Origin: Ypsolopha sequella | Lineage: Eukaryota; Arthropoda; Insecta; Lepidoptera; Ypsolophidae | Assembly: GCA_934047225.1 (NCBI GenBank) | Contig: OW203990.1 | Coordinates: 28,251,045 to 28,315,044 of the forward strand | Length of the DNA: 64,000 bases | Reading direction: 5' to 3' | Shown: one piece after another, positions 21,301 to 30,562 of the stretch | How the letters are laid out: each line of letters begins with the position of its first letter | Numbering within the stretch: the stretch's first letter is position 1 | Notes under the pieces: model-generated | The model's input: the letters and a program-made list of their open reading frames with translations, nothing else | Told to the model about the DNA's origin: nothing | Databases searched by the model: none | Position numbers and translations under genes: made by a program

Positions 21301-22751
21301 TATTTTATTAAATACTCCAAAGATAATCTTGGTTAATTGTTGAGCAGGAAAATACATAAGCTACTTGTCAATGCACCAAAGTCATCGATAATGTGGTTAT
21401 GTGGGGCATCGATGTAATTAAGTAGCCAAAACAAAAATATCTTTATCTTGAAAACTATTAAACTTTGCACGAAAATAAGTCAAAAATGTTTAAAATCGCT
21501 TCCTTTATCATCCCTGAAAATATTTACATCGATGCCCCAAACACTCTGTATAACACACTAAGTATTTTAACTCTAGGGGATTCCAGCCGGTATGTCAAGG
21601 AATTGGAAATGGTCTTCACCAACCCTTACCTCAAGTATTCTGTGTTCTAGGTATGTCTAGTAAGTGTACATGTAGCGCAGAAGCATGTACGGGGTATGTC
21701 TAGTAAGTGAACATGTAGCGCAGAAGCATGTTCGAGGTATGTCTAGTAAGTGAACATGTAGCACAGAAGCATGTACGAGGTATGTCTAGTAAGTGAACAT
21801 GTAGCGCAGAAGCATGTTCGAGGTATGTCTAGTAAGTGTACATGTAGCACAGAAGCATGTACGAGGTATGTCTAGTAAGTGAACATGTAGCGCAGAAGCA
21901 TGTTCGAGGTATGTCTAGTAAGTGAACATGTAGCACAGAAGCATGTACGAGGTATGTCTAGTAAGTGAACATGTAGCGCAGAAGCATGTTCGAGGTATGT
22001 CTAGTAAGTGAACATGTAGCACAGAAGCATGTTCGAGGTATGTCTAGTAAGTGTACATGTAGCACAGAAGCATGTTCGAGGTATGTCTAGTAAGTGAACA
22101 TGTAGCACAGAAGCATGTACGAGGTATGTCTAGTAAGTGAACATGTAGCGCAGAAGCATGTTCGAGGTATGTCTAGTAAGTGTACATGTAGCGCAGAAGC
22201 ATGTTCGAGGTATGTCTAGTAAGTGTACATGTAGCACAGAAGCATGTTCGAGGTATGTCAGTAAGTGTACATGTAGCACAGAAGCATGTTCGAGGTATGT
22301 CTAGTAAGTGTACATGTAGCGCGGAAGCATGTTCTTTTGCATAAAGAGTATCGTCGGCCTTTATGTCAAACTTTAGCAAATACCTCTTGTATGTCAGTAA
22401 AAGTGATTGAACAGCTTCGCATCGGTTTCTGTTTATTGCCGCAACATTAAAAAGGTCCCGGGCACAAATCCCGGTAAAGAGGTCCTCACTACTATATTTA
22501 CTTTTCTTCTGCGTTTGTATACCGCAATGATATACCTATGTTAATTTAAAAATGGGAGATTGAACAATCCTATACCTATTCTTCTTCCTCACCTATAAAC
22601 GGAAGTGAGGTCAGGATTCCTTTCTGCGAGATGGTGAGGTCAAGGTCACAAGCCGCGGTCACCACCAGCGAGAAGCCGAAGAGGTCAGCCCCAATTCCGA
22701 GGAGGATCAGCGCACATGTGCACACCAGACCAAAGTTGTACAAACCATTCC
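6264..22751 (-). CDS. MFS transporter gene, SV2/SVOP-like, eleven exons
   Basis: Exons in transcript order: 22751-22593, 18104-18025, 14106-14028, 12708-12598, 10366-10122, 9536-9379, 8663-8498, 8108-7825, 6718-6591, 6331-6264; the list gives ten coding blocks seen, with at least one start exon missing. They join into about 491 residues. Marks in order: CDLDLTISQKGILTSLPF (the SV2-family block after TM1), GYISDTRGRR (MFS motif A between TM2 and TM3), VGES in TM4, FRPWRLL before TM6, YESPKFL after it, a long cytoplasmic loop, a glycosylatable luminal loop (NIT, NAT), VDLFPTSYRG, and GRSSTFVG before TM11-12. Substrate is unknown; insects have many such genes. One junction (exon 14106-14028) needs a non-consensus donor. 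Confidence 0.88.
6591..6718 (-). CDS. Transporter exon, TM11 region
   Basis: 128 bases between TTCCAG and GTAAGT. Encodes GMVACLSIMVGRSSTFVG and the following helix. Starts by completing AG|A (Arg) and ends one base into a Ser codon. Confidence 0.9.
6719..7824 (-). other. Transporter intron
   Basis: GTGCGT donor. Apart from the foldback at 7233-7386 it shows nothing recognisable. Confidence 0.7.
7233..7386. mobile_element. Small foldback MITE
   Basis: CAGGGGATCTAAAAAGGCCG at the left is mirrored by CGGCCTTTTTAGAGGACCTG at the right; inner arms with GAATCAT/ATGATTC also pair. No target duplication is clear. Confidence 0.65.
7825..8108 (-). CDS. Transporter exon, TM8-TM10
   Basis: 284 bases, starting in phase at TPVLCRGTVED and running to VDLFPTSY. 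Contains the SHLPNRRKT loop and three hydrophobic helices. Confidence 0.92.
8498..8663 (-). CDS. Transporter exon, TM7 and luminal loop
   Basis: Acceptor TCACAG, donor GTAAGT. Encodes NNSFLVWLPHIMNQL, a loop with one cysteine (GNLCDLI) and sequons NIT and NAT. Confidence 0.9.
8961..9138 (+). mobile_element. LINE 3' tail fragment (GATGG tail)
   Basis: GCACCGCGCTCACCAACCCA, GTGTGTGAGTATGGGCA and CAGCAGTGGACGA, ending in ATGGATGGATGG. The same tail occurs near 10463 (-), 26436, 31500, 49115 and 55063. Lies in a transporter intron. Confidence 0.75.
9180..9345 (+). repeat. SINE 3'-body fragment
   Basis: TACCACTTGCTGACGGT, TGTGCCCGAAGTACGGC and GTCGGTGAAAAGGAGGTGTA resemble the 3' body of the tRNA-headed SINE at 49925-50183. 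Confidence 0.55.
9379..9536 (-). CDS. Transporter exon, central loop
   Basis: Acceptor CTTCCAG, donor GTAAGG. Encodes SLQLPDPEQNN, the basic stretch RSLLRNMWEQ, PLFRPPLLKRTVQ and the start of TM7. This is the long cytoplasmic loop between the two halves. Confidence 0.9.
10122..10366 (-). CDS. Transporter exon, TM5-TM6
   Basis: Acceptor TTTACAG, donor GTGAGG. Encodes PWLGIIFRPWRLLCIVLA, the TM6 helix, YESPKFL and the start of the cytoplasmic loop to EEFK. Confidence 0.92.
10463..10660 (-). mobile_element. LINE 3' tail fragment
   Basis: Minus-strand copy of the GATGG-tailed LINE end, starting CATCCATCCATCAGCC at the left edge. Inside the 10367-12597 intron. Confidence 0.7.
11186..12038. repeat. 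8-bp satellite, GTATCNNN, about 107 units
   Basis: The GTATC core recurs every 8 bases from 11186 to 12034 with no net length change; the other three bases vary (GAC, GTT, GTC, GGC, CCC, CTC, GGT). Because 8 is not a multiple of 3, every frame on a strand yields the same peptide (VSTYRRID on +, VDTSIRRY on -). The resulting long open frames, up to 358 residues, are repeat artefacts. Very CpG-rich compared with its surroundings. Confidence 0.97.
12200..12480. other. GC-rich stretch, unassigned
   Basis: GC-rich island (GGCCGGTGACGGCCGG) between the 8-bp satellite and a transporter exon. Open frames on - have no recognised similarity; an old retroelement piece is possible. Confidence 0.3.
12598..12708 (-). 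CDS. Transporter exon, TM4
   Basis: Acceptor TGTGCAG, donor GTAAGT. Encodes NSAAYTIVGESCVQRVRNKY and a leucine-rich helix ending SPAAAA. The IVGE motif is usual for TM4 in this family. Confidence 0.9.
13416..13535. repeat. Small foldback element
   Basis: TTTAACTAGCGAAGTTAAAA pairs with TTTTAACTTCACTAGTTAA; ATCTATTGG and CCAATAGAT pair inside. Confidence 0.65.
14028..14106 (-). CDS. Transporter exon, TM3
   Basis: Acceptor ATTTCAG. Encodes VGFVLSCLCSLAPNWIFL and AFVKFLSV. The frame continues into exon 12708-12598 only if the donor is GTTTGT (14027-14022). The stronger GTAAGT four bases downstream (14023-14018) would shift the frame, so this end is inferred. Confidence 0.75.
14440..14700 (+). 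pseudogene. LINE reverse-transcriptase C-terminal remnant
   Basis: One frame reads LEGKIPEKRAPGRQRHK before a stop and continues with INDIKDL, like the GK..GKR..GR.R..W...I.DWTG end of insect LINE polyproteins. It ends near a short ATGATGATGATG tail and is broken by stops and frameshifts. Confidence 0.6.
15063..15196 (+). mobile_element. tRNA-derived SINE
   Basis: Head CTCGGTGGCACAGTCGGTAC, then the B box GGTTCAAGTCC, then a body ending GCACTCTAATAAT. The same head, body and end appear on - at 18630-18780. The antisense frame contains QDLNLRPPG, a common false ORF from such SINEs. Confidence 0.8.
15553..16365 (+). mobile_element. Non-LTR retroelement tail with inserted sequence
   Basis: From TCTTGCTAAGTTTCTTGCCC to a TTGAATTTGAATTTG tail. 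The block GATCATTGAACCTTGTTCCTGG is continued by CCGGGTCTCCGG in the copies at 30063 and 63816, but here about 380 bp intervene, including the MITE at 15875-16108. Polyadenylation-like AATAAAC occurs near the end. Confidence 0.7.
15875..16108. mobile_element. MITE with inverted ends, copy 1
   Basis: CTATTGTGTATCTCTAGTTG at left mirrors CAACTAAAGATACACAATAG at right, and ATCATCAAAAACATA mirrors TATGTTTTTGATGAT. A near-identical copy lies at 35872-36108. Confidence 0.85.
16750..17060 (+). repeat. Dispersed repeat, copy at 39225-39515
   Basis: CCGTTTTCGGCTTGGGCGTT, ATCCAAATTCGT and GGAGATGTG.GCGAACAAAC are shared in order with 39225-39515. Confidence 0.8.
17156..17819. mobile_element. Inverted-terminal element, 664 bp, composite
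   Basis: CATCTTGAATTAAAACACTT at the left is mirrored at the right; the arms include ACCGGTTTCG and CATTTTCAAGGGAAGATC. Inside sits a nested inverted pair (GACTGCAGGCACTAGCTCTG near 17248 and its mirror near 17310) and a copy of the repeat also present at 58250-58620. Confidence 0.8.
17957..18003 (-). pseudogene. Decayed partial copy of a transporter exon
   Basis: On - it reads GILLVSYFWCNISD, nearly the start of the functional exon 18104-18025 (GILLVSYFWGYISD), which lies just upstream. Where the functional exon has TTCCAG|G, the copy has TTCCGG, so its splice acceptor is lost, and similarity stops after about 45 bases. Confidence 0.8.
18025..18104 (-). CDS. Transporter exon, TM2 and motif A
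   Basis: Acceptor GTTCCAG, donor GTTGGA (weak). Encodes ILLVSYFWGYISDTRGRRF and TLVLSMQ. GYISDTRGRR is the MFS motif between TM2 and TM3. Confidence 0.9.
18630..18780 (-). mobile_element. tRNA-derived SINE with tRNA-Ile-like head
   Basis: On - the head reads CTCGGTGGCGCAATTGGTAG, with an anticodon-like loop TTGATAA (GAT) and B box GGTTCGAATCC, then a body ending GCACTCTAATAAT. The head is close to a tRNA, but the lack of a clean acceptor stem and the shared SINE body argue against a functional tRNA gene. Confidence 0.85.
19137..19553. mobile_element. Inverted-terminal element, 417 bp
   Basis: AGGTCTTTACATATGAAA at 19137 and its complement ending at 19553. TA lies next to both ends, compatible with a TA target. 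No open frame of note. Confidence 0.75.
19908..20172. mobile_element. Foldback MITE, 265 bp
   Basis: Ends TATAAGGTCTTTCAATTT and its near-complement; arms of over 100 bases pair (GCGCGAACTTTTTT with AAAAAGTTCGCGC). Not the same family as 19137-19553, though both begin with AGGTCT. Confidence 0.85.
20309..20426. mobile_element. Small GC-rich foldback element
   Basis: GTTTAATCGCGCGCGACGCA pairs with TGCATCGCGTG..ATTAAAC style right end; inner GTGCGAG..GCGTG pairs too. Related pieces near 27010-27100 and 55925-55965. Confidence 0.7.
20578..21290 (+). repeat. Dispersed repeat ending ACTCGCACTTGACCGG
   Basis: Starts with GGATCCGTAGTACCT and the CCGTTGTCCATCTATCCGTC block and ends GAGTCTGACTCGCACTTGAC. 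A matching long copy is at 39555-40345; partial copies at 30296-30562 and, inverted, 56893-57250. Very common type in Lepidoptera; class uncertain. Confidence 0.75.
21650..22335 (+). repeat. 43-bp minisatellite, about 16 units
   Basis: Each unit contains GGTATGTCTAGTAAGTG, then CATGTAGC and CAGAAGCATGTTCGA. Units differ at a few fixed places (AAC/TAC, GCGC/GCAC, TTC/TAC). It lies about 260 bases from a transporter exon. Confidence 0.95.
22593..22751 (-). CDS. Transporter exon, TM1 (most upstream seen)
   Basis: Acceptor CTCCCCAG, donor GTGAGG. Encodes NGLYNFGLVCTCALILLG, GADLFGFSLVV and CDLDLTISQKGILTSLPF. The exon starts with two bases finishing a codon, so at least one more exon with the start methionine lies at higher coordinates; it was not found. 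Confidence 0.9.
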
Positions 22752-23329
22752 CTGGGGAGTGATGAACGAATATTAGTTTTATTACTAGAGTCACAAAGCC
22801 ATACAAACACAGTGATATCAAAGTTTCTACAAACCAAGGTTCAAGCTTTGTGTGTGTGATAAGGTGACATTTATTAATACAGCGAAATTCATACAGGAGG
22901 CTTGGTAAGGTATCAGCATCAATAACACTTTTTGCTAATCCCGCAAAATAAAATGTTGTCCCATAGTAATTGACTCAGGGCTGGGCTTGCGTTTGCAGGG
23001 AACACGAAAAATATGATTTACGAATTTCACGAAAAGGGTTAGGGAATCTTGATAGTGAGCAACCACCGAGTCTTCAATATGAATTTGGCTACATAAATAA
23101 ATTTAACCTTGTACAGTCTCTGTTTGTTAAAGGTAAAGTCCGCTCCACACTCTTGGCGAGACTCTCGCCATGAAGGGGACAAAGCTAAAGGACTCTATTG
23201 CGTCTCGCCTTCCTCGTATAGTTTTGTCTTCTTCAGGCGAGAGTCTCGCCGAAAATGTGGAGCGGCCGATAAAATAATTATTCTAGTTAACCTAGTGTTG
23301 ATTAGTATAAAATTCCGTCACAATTCTGT

Positions 23330-23880
23330 GGTCACAACTTACAATAACAAGAAACGTATACCAAAATCGTGCGCCTATTGCCCATGGTCCGACAACGGAG
23401 ACATGATAGAAAGTATGACTAACTTGACAACTATTACCCATGGTCCGGCAACGGGGACAACACAAGACAAGACAAGACAAATACTCTTTATTGTACACCA
23501 AAGTTAATAAAATAAGGTAGAAGAACAAACTTATGAGAGAAGGTAACAAATGGCGGCCTTATCACTTATAGCGATTTCTTCCAGACAACCTTTGGTTAGA
23601 AATTAATCAATGGAAAAAAAAATAACGCGAAGGTGGTGCACAAAATAAATAATAATAATTAATTGGATAGAATACCTAAAATAGTAATAAATTGTACATA
23701 CAAATACATGTAAAACGATAAATATATACACTAATATATAACAAAAATTAATACTATAATACGTAAACCACAAGATAGAATAGAAAGTATGACGAACCTC
23801 ACAACTATTGCCCATGGTCCAACAACGGGGACGGGATAGAAAGTATCACTAACCTGACAACTTATTAATTACCAAAACCA
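23330..23880. repeat. LINE 3' end and CCATGGTCC repeats
   Basis: Several copies of CCCATGGTCC.ACAACGG and GATAGAAAGTAT.AC.AAC, split by a minus-strand retroelement end starting CAAATACTCTTTATTGTACA (23476). A similar TTCTTTATTGTACAC end occurs at 38683. Confidence 0.55.
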
Positions 23881-24004
23881 CTACTCAAATTATTTAAAAT
23901 AGGGTTTTGTGCAACACTGGCATAATGAGAGACATTGGGATACGAGTGCTTGTTTACGAAACGAACGAAGTGAGTGCTTTGCAAGGTCCGTTAGGCTGTG
24001 GGTT

Positions 24005-24110
24005 GAGGCTGGGAGTAATAATCATTGGTGAAACGAGGGTGTACGAGTGTGAACTGTGACTGACGCACCCTCTCTGGGACTCATGTCATGACGATGAGGT
24101 TAAGAAGATC
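24005..24110 (+). repeat. SINE 3'-body fragment
   Basis: GGTGAAACGAGGGTGTACGA, GTGTGAACTGTGACTG and TCATGTCATGACGATGAGG match the SINE body family of 49925-50183. Confidence 0.6.
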
Positions 24111-24509
24111 AAAGATAAAAATAAACGTAAATATATTGAGAAATATTTTCATATCCAAATAGCACTAAAGATATAATTAACGTAGCAAATTCTATCAAGT
24201 TATCAAGAAGAAATGTTAAACTAAAATATCCAAACAAATAGTTGTCGATAAATGACGTGTAATGAGAAAAACTTATTTTTTATACCATTCATAAATTAAT
24301 TAATTGTGCACGCTGCACGAGCCATTATTAACTAAGTAACCATTGACATGAAGTAGATTAAGCATTAAAGCACACGAGCATTAAAATATAGAACTAATTG
24401 CTTAATTCCCATAGCTGAATATCTAAAAGATGTCTTTGAATTTTTTTTTCGTATGGTATACGCTATTTTTGGACACAGTTTTCATTATTTTGTTTACTAA
24501 CCCACGAGT

Positions 24510-24960
24510 TTAAGGCGTATGACCACGCTAAATAAGCAACTCGATGTGTGTCAATGTTCAATTCAGCGTGCCTTGGAAAGTGGCTGTTACGACAACCACT
24601 GCGTCTCCGGCTAGCGCAAAATAGGAGAAAATAATACTTTTCACATGGACGCCATAAACGGAAAAAAATTTTGAACTTAAATTTTTTAGATCTAATAATT
24701 TGGTGAAATAATAATTAAAATCGCTTTAGGCGTTTGGAAGGACTAAGAGAATTCTTGTGTTAATCATGTGAAACTTTCGATGACTTTCGATTTTTTTTTT
24801 GTCAAAACTTACAATAGCAAAATAGTTTATGAAATCAAAAATTTATTTTTGACTCTATAATGCCTATCATATATTTTTATGAAAGTTTTTGCACCACCCG
24901 TGTGGGAGTAGTAGGCCTTCAAAGACAGGTCCAAATTGCAGTTGGCGTATCCTTTCGCCT
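24510..24960 (+). repeat. Dispersed repeat, copy 2 of 3
   Basis: TTAAGGCGTATGACCACGCT through AGGCCTTCAAAGACAGGTCC. Nearly the same as 35245-35665, with inverted relative 320-500. Both begin after TTAA. Confidence 0.8.
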
Positions 24961-26430
24961 TAAGTTTAAAAATCGAGCCGCATTATACAGAAACAAACAA
25001 TCTGTTATGGCTTTATCTTTTCTCAAAACCAATATCTATGTAAATAAGATGCAGGTTAATTTTTTGAAATCATCTACCTACCGGGGCGAGGGTGGGGGGT
25101 GGAGGGAGGTGCAGGGGGAAACTCCCTGTGTCTTTTATTTATCGAATTTTAAAAATCGTATGGAAATAACCTAGAAATGTAAGATTGTTACTGATTTATA
25201 GGGGGAAGGAAGTGGGAGAGGAGGAACCCCCTGTGCCATTTTTTATTGCCAGAGGCTCGTGGTTTTTATTTTTTATTTCAAAAATCGTATGAAAATATCT
25301 TCAAAATATAAGACATTCTGGGAACCCTCTCACAAGACGGCGGCGATCTGGCAAACATTTTTTACTTTGTTTAATTTTACTTTAGGAGATATTTTAGTTT
25401 TATAGGTAAATTTGTAAGGTTTAATTTTAGTTAAAGAACATCACGAAAAAAAGACACAGATATTGATTTTGTTAACACATGTAATTTAAGTTGGCTTTGC
25501 AGAGTTTTGAATCATTTGAACCTACCAGTACAGATGTTGATTTTTGGACCATTTGTACATATCCGTACAGAAGTTCCTTTTTTGACGCAAATTCACTTCT
25601 GCGTCGGCTCCGGCGCTTCGGGATGTACAGCCCCTTCGCCCCTTTATTACCGCGGGTGGGGGCTGCCCACTCTCCGCGCCTCCGGCTTTTTTTTTTACAC
25701 TTTAGGGGTAGTAACCACAAAATTGTATAGAGTCGGGGTGCGCTGAGTCGGTTTTTGAATATTATGTACCTACCAGTACAGAAGTCCATTTACGATCCAC
25801 AAAACACGATTTTCAGTGCGTGTTCGAAAATTTACAAACGCGTGTCCGGCAATAATAAATGTAACTGTAGATCACAGTTTGGACCCCTAGACCCAAATAC
25901 ATTGTTATATACTCCAAGTTACGGTAGATGATATTAAAAGCCAACCCAAGATGCATAATAAAATAACCTCTACGCTATGTATTTTTACCTTAAAAGTAAA
26001 AACAAATTATAATGTTTTAACCCTTAGAATGTTGGTTGGTAACAATACATCATGTGGTACTTGTTACTGATATACCTTTTATTTTTATATGACTTGCATA
26101 AAAGATAATCAATTTACGTTATAATTTTCAATTAAATTATTTTTGGATTATATTTTGCTTTTGGGAAAAGAAAGTTGAAGGATCAGGGGTCAACATTTTG
26201 TAATGCGTCATGTTGTTAATATTTATTTGTTTTGACGATCAGAACAATAATATACTTAATAATATAATAAATATAATATAGTTCATCAATGTTCTGACGT
26301 CTTCTTGCACCGCTGACGTAAAATTGACGCATTTTGGCAAGCTTCAATGACTATTCGGGTGAACAAACTATACTATGTATGAAAGAAAACACTTTTAGGT
26401 CTTTTAGTATTAAATATTAAGACATTGTGC
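24961..26430. other. Non-coding, no recognised gene
   Basis: Contains a GC-rich 25600-25690 stretch and CCTACCAGTACAGA twice (25520, 25770). Open frames on both strands over 25472-25789 overlap and are not supported. Confidence 0.4.
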
Positions 26431-26435
26431 ATTTA

Positions 26436-26567
26436 AACCCGCCTGCCCAGCGTGTGTGAGTATGGGCAATTCTTCCAGGATGACCGCCGGGAGTGGCAAA
26501 GTCCTGGAAAGGCTTATGTCCAGCAGTGGACGAACTAGGCTGATGGACGGATGGTGGATGACATTGT
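26436..26567 (+). mobile_element. LINE 3' tail fragment
   Basis: GCCTGCCCAGCGTGTGTGAG, TTCCAGGATGACC, CAGCAGTGGACGAAC, ending GATGGACGGATGG. Confidence 0.75.
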
Positions 26568-27640
26568 GCATTTAATTCAAGATGTGTTTCTAGTTTCACC
26601 AAGTGCCGATAATCATTTTGTTCATTCATTCATTCATTTATTTATTCATCTATACAAAGTACACTTAGACAAGTCAGAAAACTAAACTAAAAAAAAAAAA
26701 ATAACACCAGAATATCAAAATAAATCAAGAAAAAGACAAAACTAAGAAATGCTCTTGCAAGGTGTCAAGTCATCAATTTATATATGAAAATTAATTTAAC
26801 TGTAATATTATGTCATAGATACAACCACTCAGTACTACAAATACGGCCGGCGTACCCTGGACAGGACAGTTTGACTAAGACCCAAACTGGTGGTAGCCTT
26901 CGGACATAGGTTGTCACAACCTCATGACGAACCCATGCCGCCAAGCGACACGTCGTGTTCCGGCGTGACGTCGGTCGTCATGAAAAGCCAACCAGGTCCC
27001 GTAGCATAGTGTTTAATAGCAAGTGCAAGAAGCGTAACGTACTGTTTAATCTCAAAAACATCGTGTCATGCTCCTCGCACTTGATTCAACCAAGTTGTAT
27101 ACTACGAGCGCTAGGGAAGTGATAATTTTACTTTTGTATGTATTTCCTGGGTGAGCGCGTTTCATCCTTGGTGTCATCGACATTTTCCATCAGGCGATAA
27201 AATAAATAAACAATAATAACTCTAAATGCAATTTAAGAAAAATATCTACAAAACCAACGTAGACTATTCACAGTTTTCTTGCAAATACGTCGAACAAAAA
27301 TTACAGTATGCAGCTCCACAAACAACAAAAGCAAGAGCCAGCTCGCTACACATACCATATTATGTAACTTTCCTTCGTTAAAACTTCAGTTGTCAATTGA
27401 GACAATAAAAGCTAATTTAGACAACACAACAACTGTGCTCTATATAGTTATACACGACTCCTGAAACTTCCAGACTGCTCCATTTGCACATCTTCGTCGT
27501 GTTTAGGGTTTCGTTAAGAAATGAAACCCTTATACCGAAGTCTTACGTCTGTTCAGGTCTGTCTGCTAAAATCCGTCGCATAACTCGTTTTCATGACGTG
27601 TAGAACCCAACACCTAATATTAGGTAACACTTAATTTTGT
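26568..27640. other. Non-coding
   Basis: Begins with a LINE/MITE end (TTCAAGATGTGTTTCTAGTTT, like 17120-17165 inverted), a CATTCATTCATT run, and a small palindromic relative of 20309-20426 near 27010-27100. No gene recognised. Confidence 0.4.
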
Positions 27641-27644
27641 TTAG

Positions 27645-28665
27645 TAGGAGATTCTGCAAGCATCTAGCAAGAGACCCGTTAGTAGGAGATTCTGCAAGCA
27701 TCTAGCAAGAGACCCGTTAGTCAGAGATTCTGCAAGCATCTAGCAAGAGACCCGTTAGTCAGAGATTCTGCAAGCATCTAGCAAGAGACCGTTAGTCAGA
27801 GATTCTGCAAGCATCTAGCAAGAGACCCGTTAGTCAGAGATTCTGCAAGCATCTAGCAAGAGACCGTTAGTCAGAGATTCTGCAAGCATCTAGCAAGAGA
27901 CCCGTTAGTCAGAGATTCTGCAAGCATCTAGCAAGAGACCGTTAGTCAGAGATTCTGCAAGTATCTAGCAAGAGACCCGTTAGTCAGAGATTCTGCAAGC
28001 ATCTAGCAAGAGACCGTTAGTCAGAGATTCTGCAAGCATCTAGCAAGAGACCGTTAGTCAGAGATTCTGCAAGCATCTAGCAAGAGACCCGTTAGTCAGA
28101 GATTCTGCAAGCATCTAGCAAGAGACCGTTAGTCAGAGATTCTGCAAGCATCTAGCAAGAGACCCGTTAGTCAGAGATTCTGCAAGCATCTAGCAAGAGA
28201 GCGTTAGTCAGAGATTCTGCAAGCATCTAGCAAGAGACCGTTAGTCAGAGATTCTGCAAGCATCTAGCAAGAGACCCGTTAGTCAGAGATTCTGCAAGCA
28301 TCTAGCAAGAGACCCGTTAGTCAGAGATTCTGCAAGCATCTAGCAAGAGACCCGTTAGTCAGAGATTCTGCAAGCATCTAGCAAGAGACCCGTTAGTCAG
28401 AGATTCTGCAAGCATCTAGCAAGAGACCCGTTAGTCAGAGATTCTGCAAGCATCTAGCAAGAGACCCGTTAGTCAGAGATTCTGCAAGCATCTAGCAAGA
28501 GACCCGTTAGTCAGAGATTCTGCAAGCATCTAGCAAGAGACCCGTTAGTCAGAGATTCTGCAAGCATCTAGCAAGAGACCCGTTAGTCAGAGATTCTGCA
28601 AGCATCTAGCAAGAGACCCGTTAGTCAGAGATTCTGCAAGCATCTAGCAAAAGACCCGTTAGTCA
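27645..28665 (+). repeat. 37/38-bp minisatellite, about 27 units
   Basis: Unit contains GTTAGTCAGAGATTCTGC, AAGCATCTAGCAAGAGACC. Units end ACCC (38 bp) or ACC (37 bp); the two forms alternate in the left half, and the right half is nearly pure 38-bp. Confidence 0.97.
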
Positions 28666-30062
28666 TGACCAGTGATCGGATTTTGACGTGCAATAATAAT
28701 TATGTCAATTAAACTATTTAAACAGTAGTGCCACTAAGTACAACGGTAAAAGTACATGGTAAATTCATTATTCCCGGGATAGCAAGAGAGTGGCTTATCT
28801 GTACTCTGATAACGTCAATAAATCCCAGTGATTGCTCGCCAAAATTCGCTGACAGTCATGGTAGGTAAGTTAAATGGATGTTTGCTTTGAATATCTCTTA
28901 TTATTACGCATCTCATATGTTGAAAAGGGCATGGAGGTCCCGTTTTGATCTTTTAGTAATTAAGAAGTCAAATACTGAAAAGAAAACTAAAAGCGAACTA
29001 AACTCGGATTTTTAAACTGACAGTTCGTGGTAGAAGGATATGAAGGGTTCAGGAAAAGAAAGGGCTAATCGACATTTATGTTATTTCAAGAAAATACTAT
29101 TTAAACGTTTCAGACTATATTATAAGTATGACAGAAAATCTAAAATGGCGGTGCAATGGGCGCGTTCTAAGATTGTAAGTTGTCAATGTACCCCTTCTTA
29201 GCCAGTATCGAATAGAATGCGCTCCTTTTATCCCGGTTTACGTCGCAATATGCTCCTTTTATAGTTTTTTTTTGTTATGCCCATATAACAGGAAACCAGC
29301 CCCTTTTAGTTTGTTTTGAACACGGCATACTAAAGCCCCGTTCAAAATCTATCAACTGCAGAGATGTATTTTGGTTTTCTACGCCCCGAGCGAATACGAT
29401 TGGGCCGTCCCCCTTAACCAACTGGCGAGGGAACAAAAGGGAGTGCGTACGGGTGAGCCGCCAAATACGTATTTTTTGAATGTGAGTTTGTTAAAATTGC
29501 TAAAGATTCTAAATTACGAAACTGAAGGGCCGCCCCTTTAGACAGGGCCGCCCCTTTAGACAGGGCCGCCCCGGGCGATCGCCCGAATGACCCTATGGAG
29601 AATACGTCACTGATCAACTGCCATTGTTGGTTTGATTTGGACAAATATGTCGATGAGCCCCTTTTTTTCCTGTACCCTTCATATATGCTTCTATGGTACA
29701 TGAGCCATTTCACATTGCAACTATTGCAATATTCATAGTTCGCCACAATGTGAAATGGCCTATGCACTATATTAATATGAGTTTAAAGCGCATTTACGAA
29801 ACGATTACGTACTGTCAGTTTACTTCAGCTAATAAAAAAAAACAGAAATTGCCTTTATAATTTAAATATATACTTATATGTACATAGTACATCTAAAAAC
29901 TCTAAAAAGATATGATCTGTTAAAATAATAATAAAATTAAAATATATTAGTTACTTAAAAGTTAAAATAATTCATACGAAATATTTTTGTATTGTCTAGA
30001 TACTTATTTAAGGATAAGATTTGTAATAATTTAAGGAACAATAAATAAATAAATAATAAATA
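28666..30062. other. Non-coding
   Basis: No gene recognised. Includes an 18-bp run of GGGCCGCCCCTTTAGACA repeated about 2.5 times (29528-29572) and a hairpin near 29700-29762 (CATTTCACATTG with CAATGTGAAATG). Confidence 0.45.
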
Positions 30063-30295
30063 ATATCTTGCTAAGTTGCTTGCCCTTCTTCTTAAAAAGA
30101 CTAATCGAATGGGCGGAGGTAGGCATGTATTTATATATGTAACCTATTAGTATGTAGTATATAGGATGGGATGCTGGGGGCTCGGTTGGTGATCATTGAA
30201 CCTTGTTCCTGGTCACAGGCCGGGTCTCCGGTATGGGTTCGGGTGGTTGATTGGATTTCACCTTGTATAATATATATTTTACCTATCATTTTAAA
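30063..30295 (+). mobile_element. Non-LTR retroelement tail, shorter copy
   Basis: Same start and core as 15553-16365 but without the inserted MITE. It stops at CCTATCATTTTAA, abutting the repeat at 30296. Confidence 0.7.
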
Positions 30296-30562
30296 ACGGG
30301 ACCCTATTACAAAGACTCCGCTGTCCGTCTGTCTGTCCGTCGTCCTTCTGTCACCAGGCTGTATCTCATGAACCGTGATAGTTAGACAGTTGAAATTTTC
30401 ACAGATGATGTATTTCTGTTGCCGCTATAACAACAAATACTGAAAAACAGAATACAATAAATATTTAAGGGGGCTCCCATATAGCAGACAGGTTTTTTTG
30501 CCGTTTTTATAGATAATGGTACGGAACACTTCGTGCGCGCGACTCGCACTTGGCTGGTTTTT
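30296..30562 (+). repeat. Dispersed repeat with Lepidoptera-type ends
   Basis: ACGGGACCCTATTACAAAGA, GTCTGTCTGTCCGTC, TGTATCTCATGAACCGTGAT, ending GACTCGCACTTGGCTGG. Compact relative of 20578-21290. Confidence 0.75.

Noticed and set aside
27645..28665. Regular repeat array as a CRISPR candidate
   Set aside because: Units are contiguous with no unique spacers, and the genome is eukaryotic.
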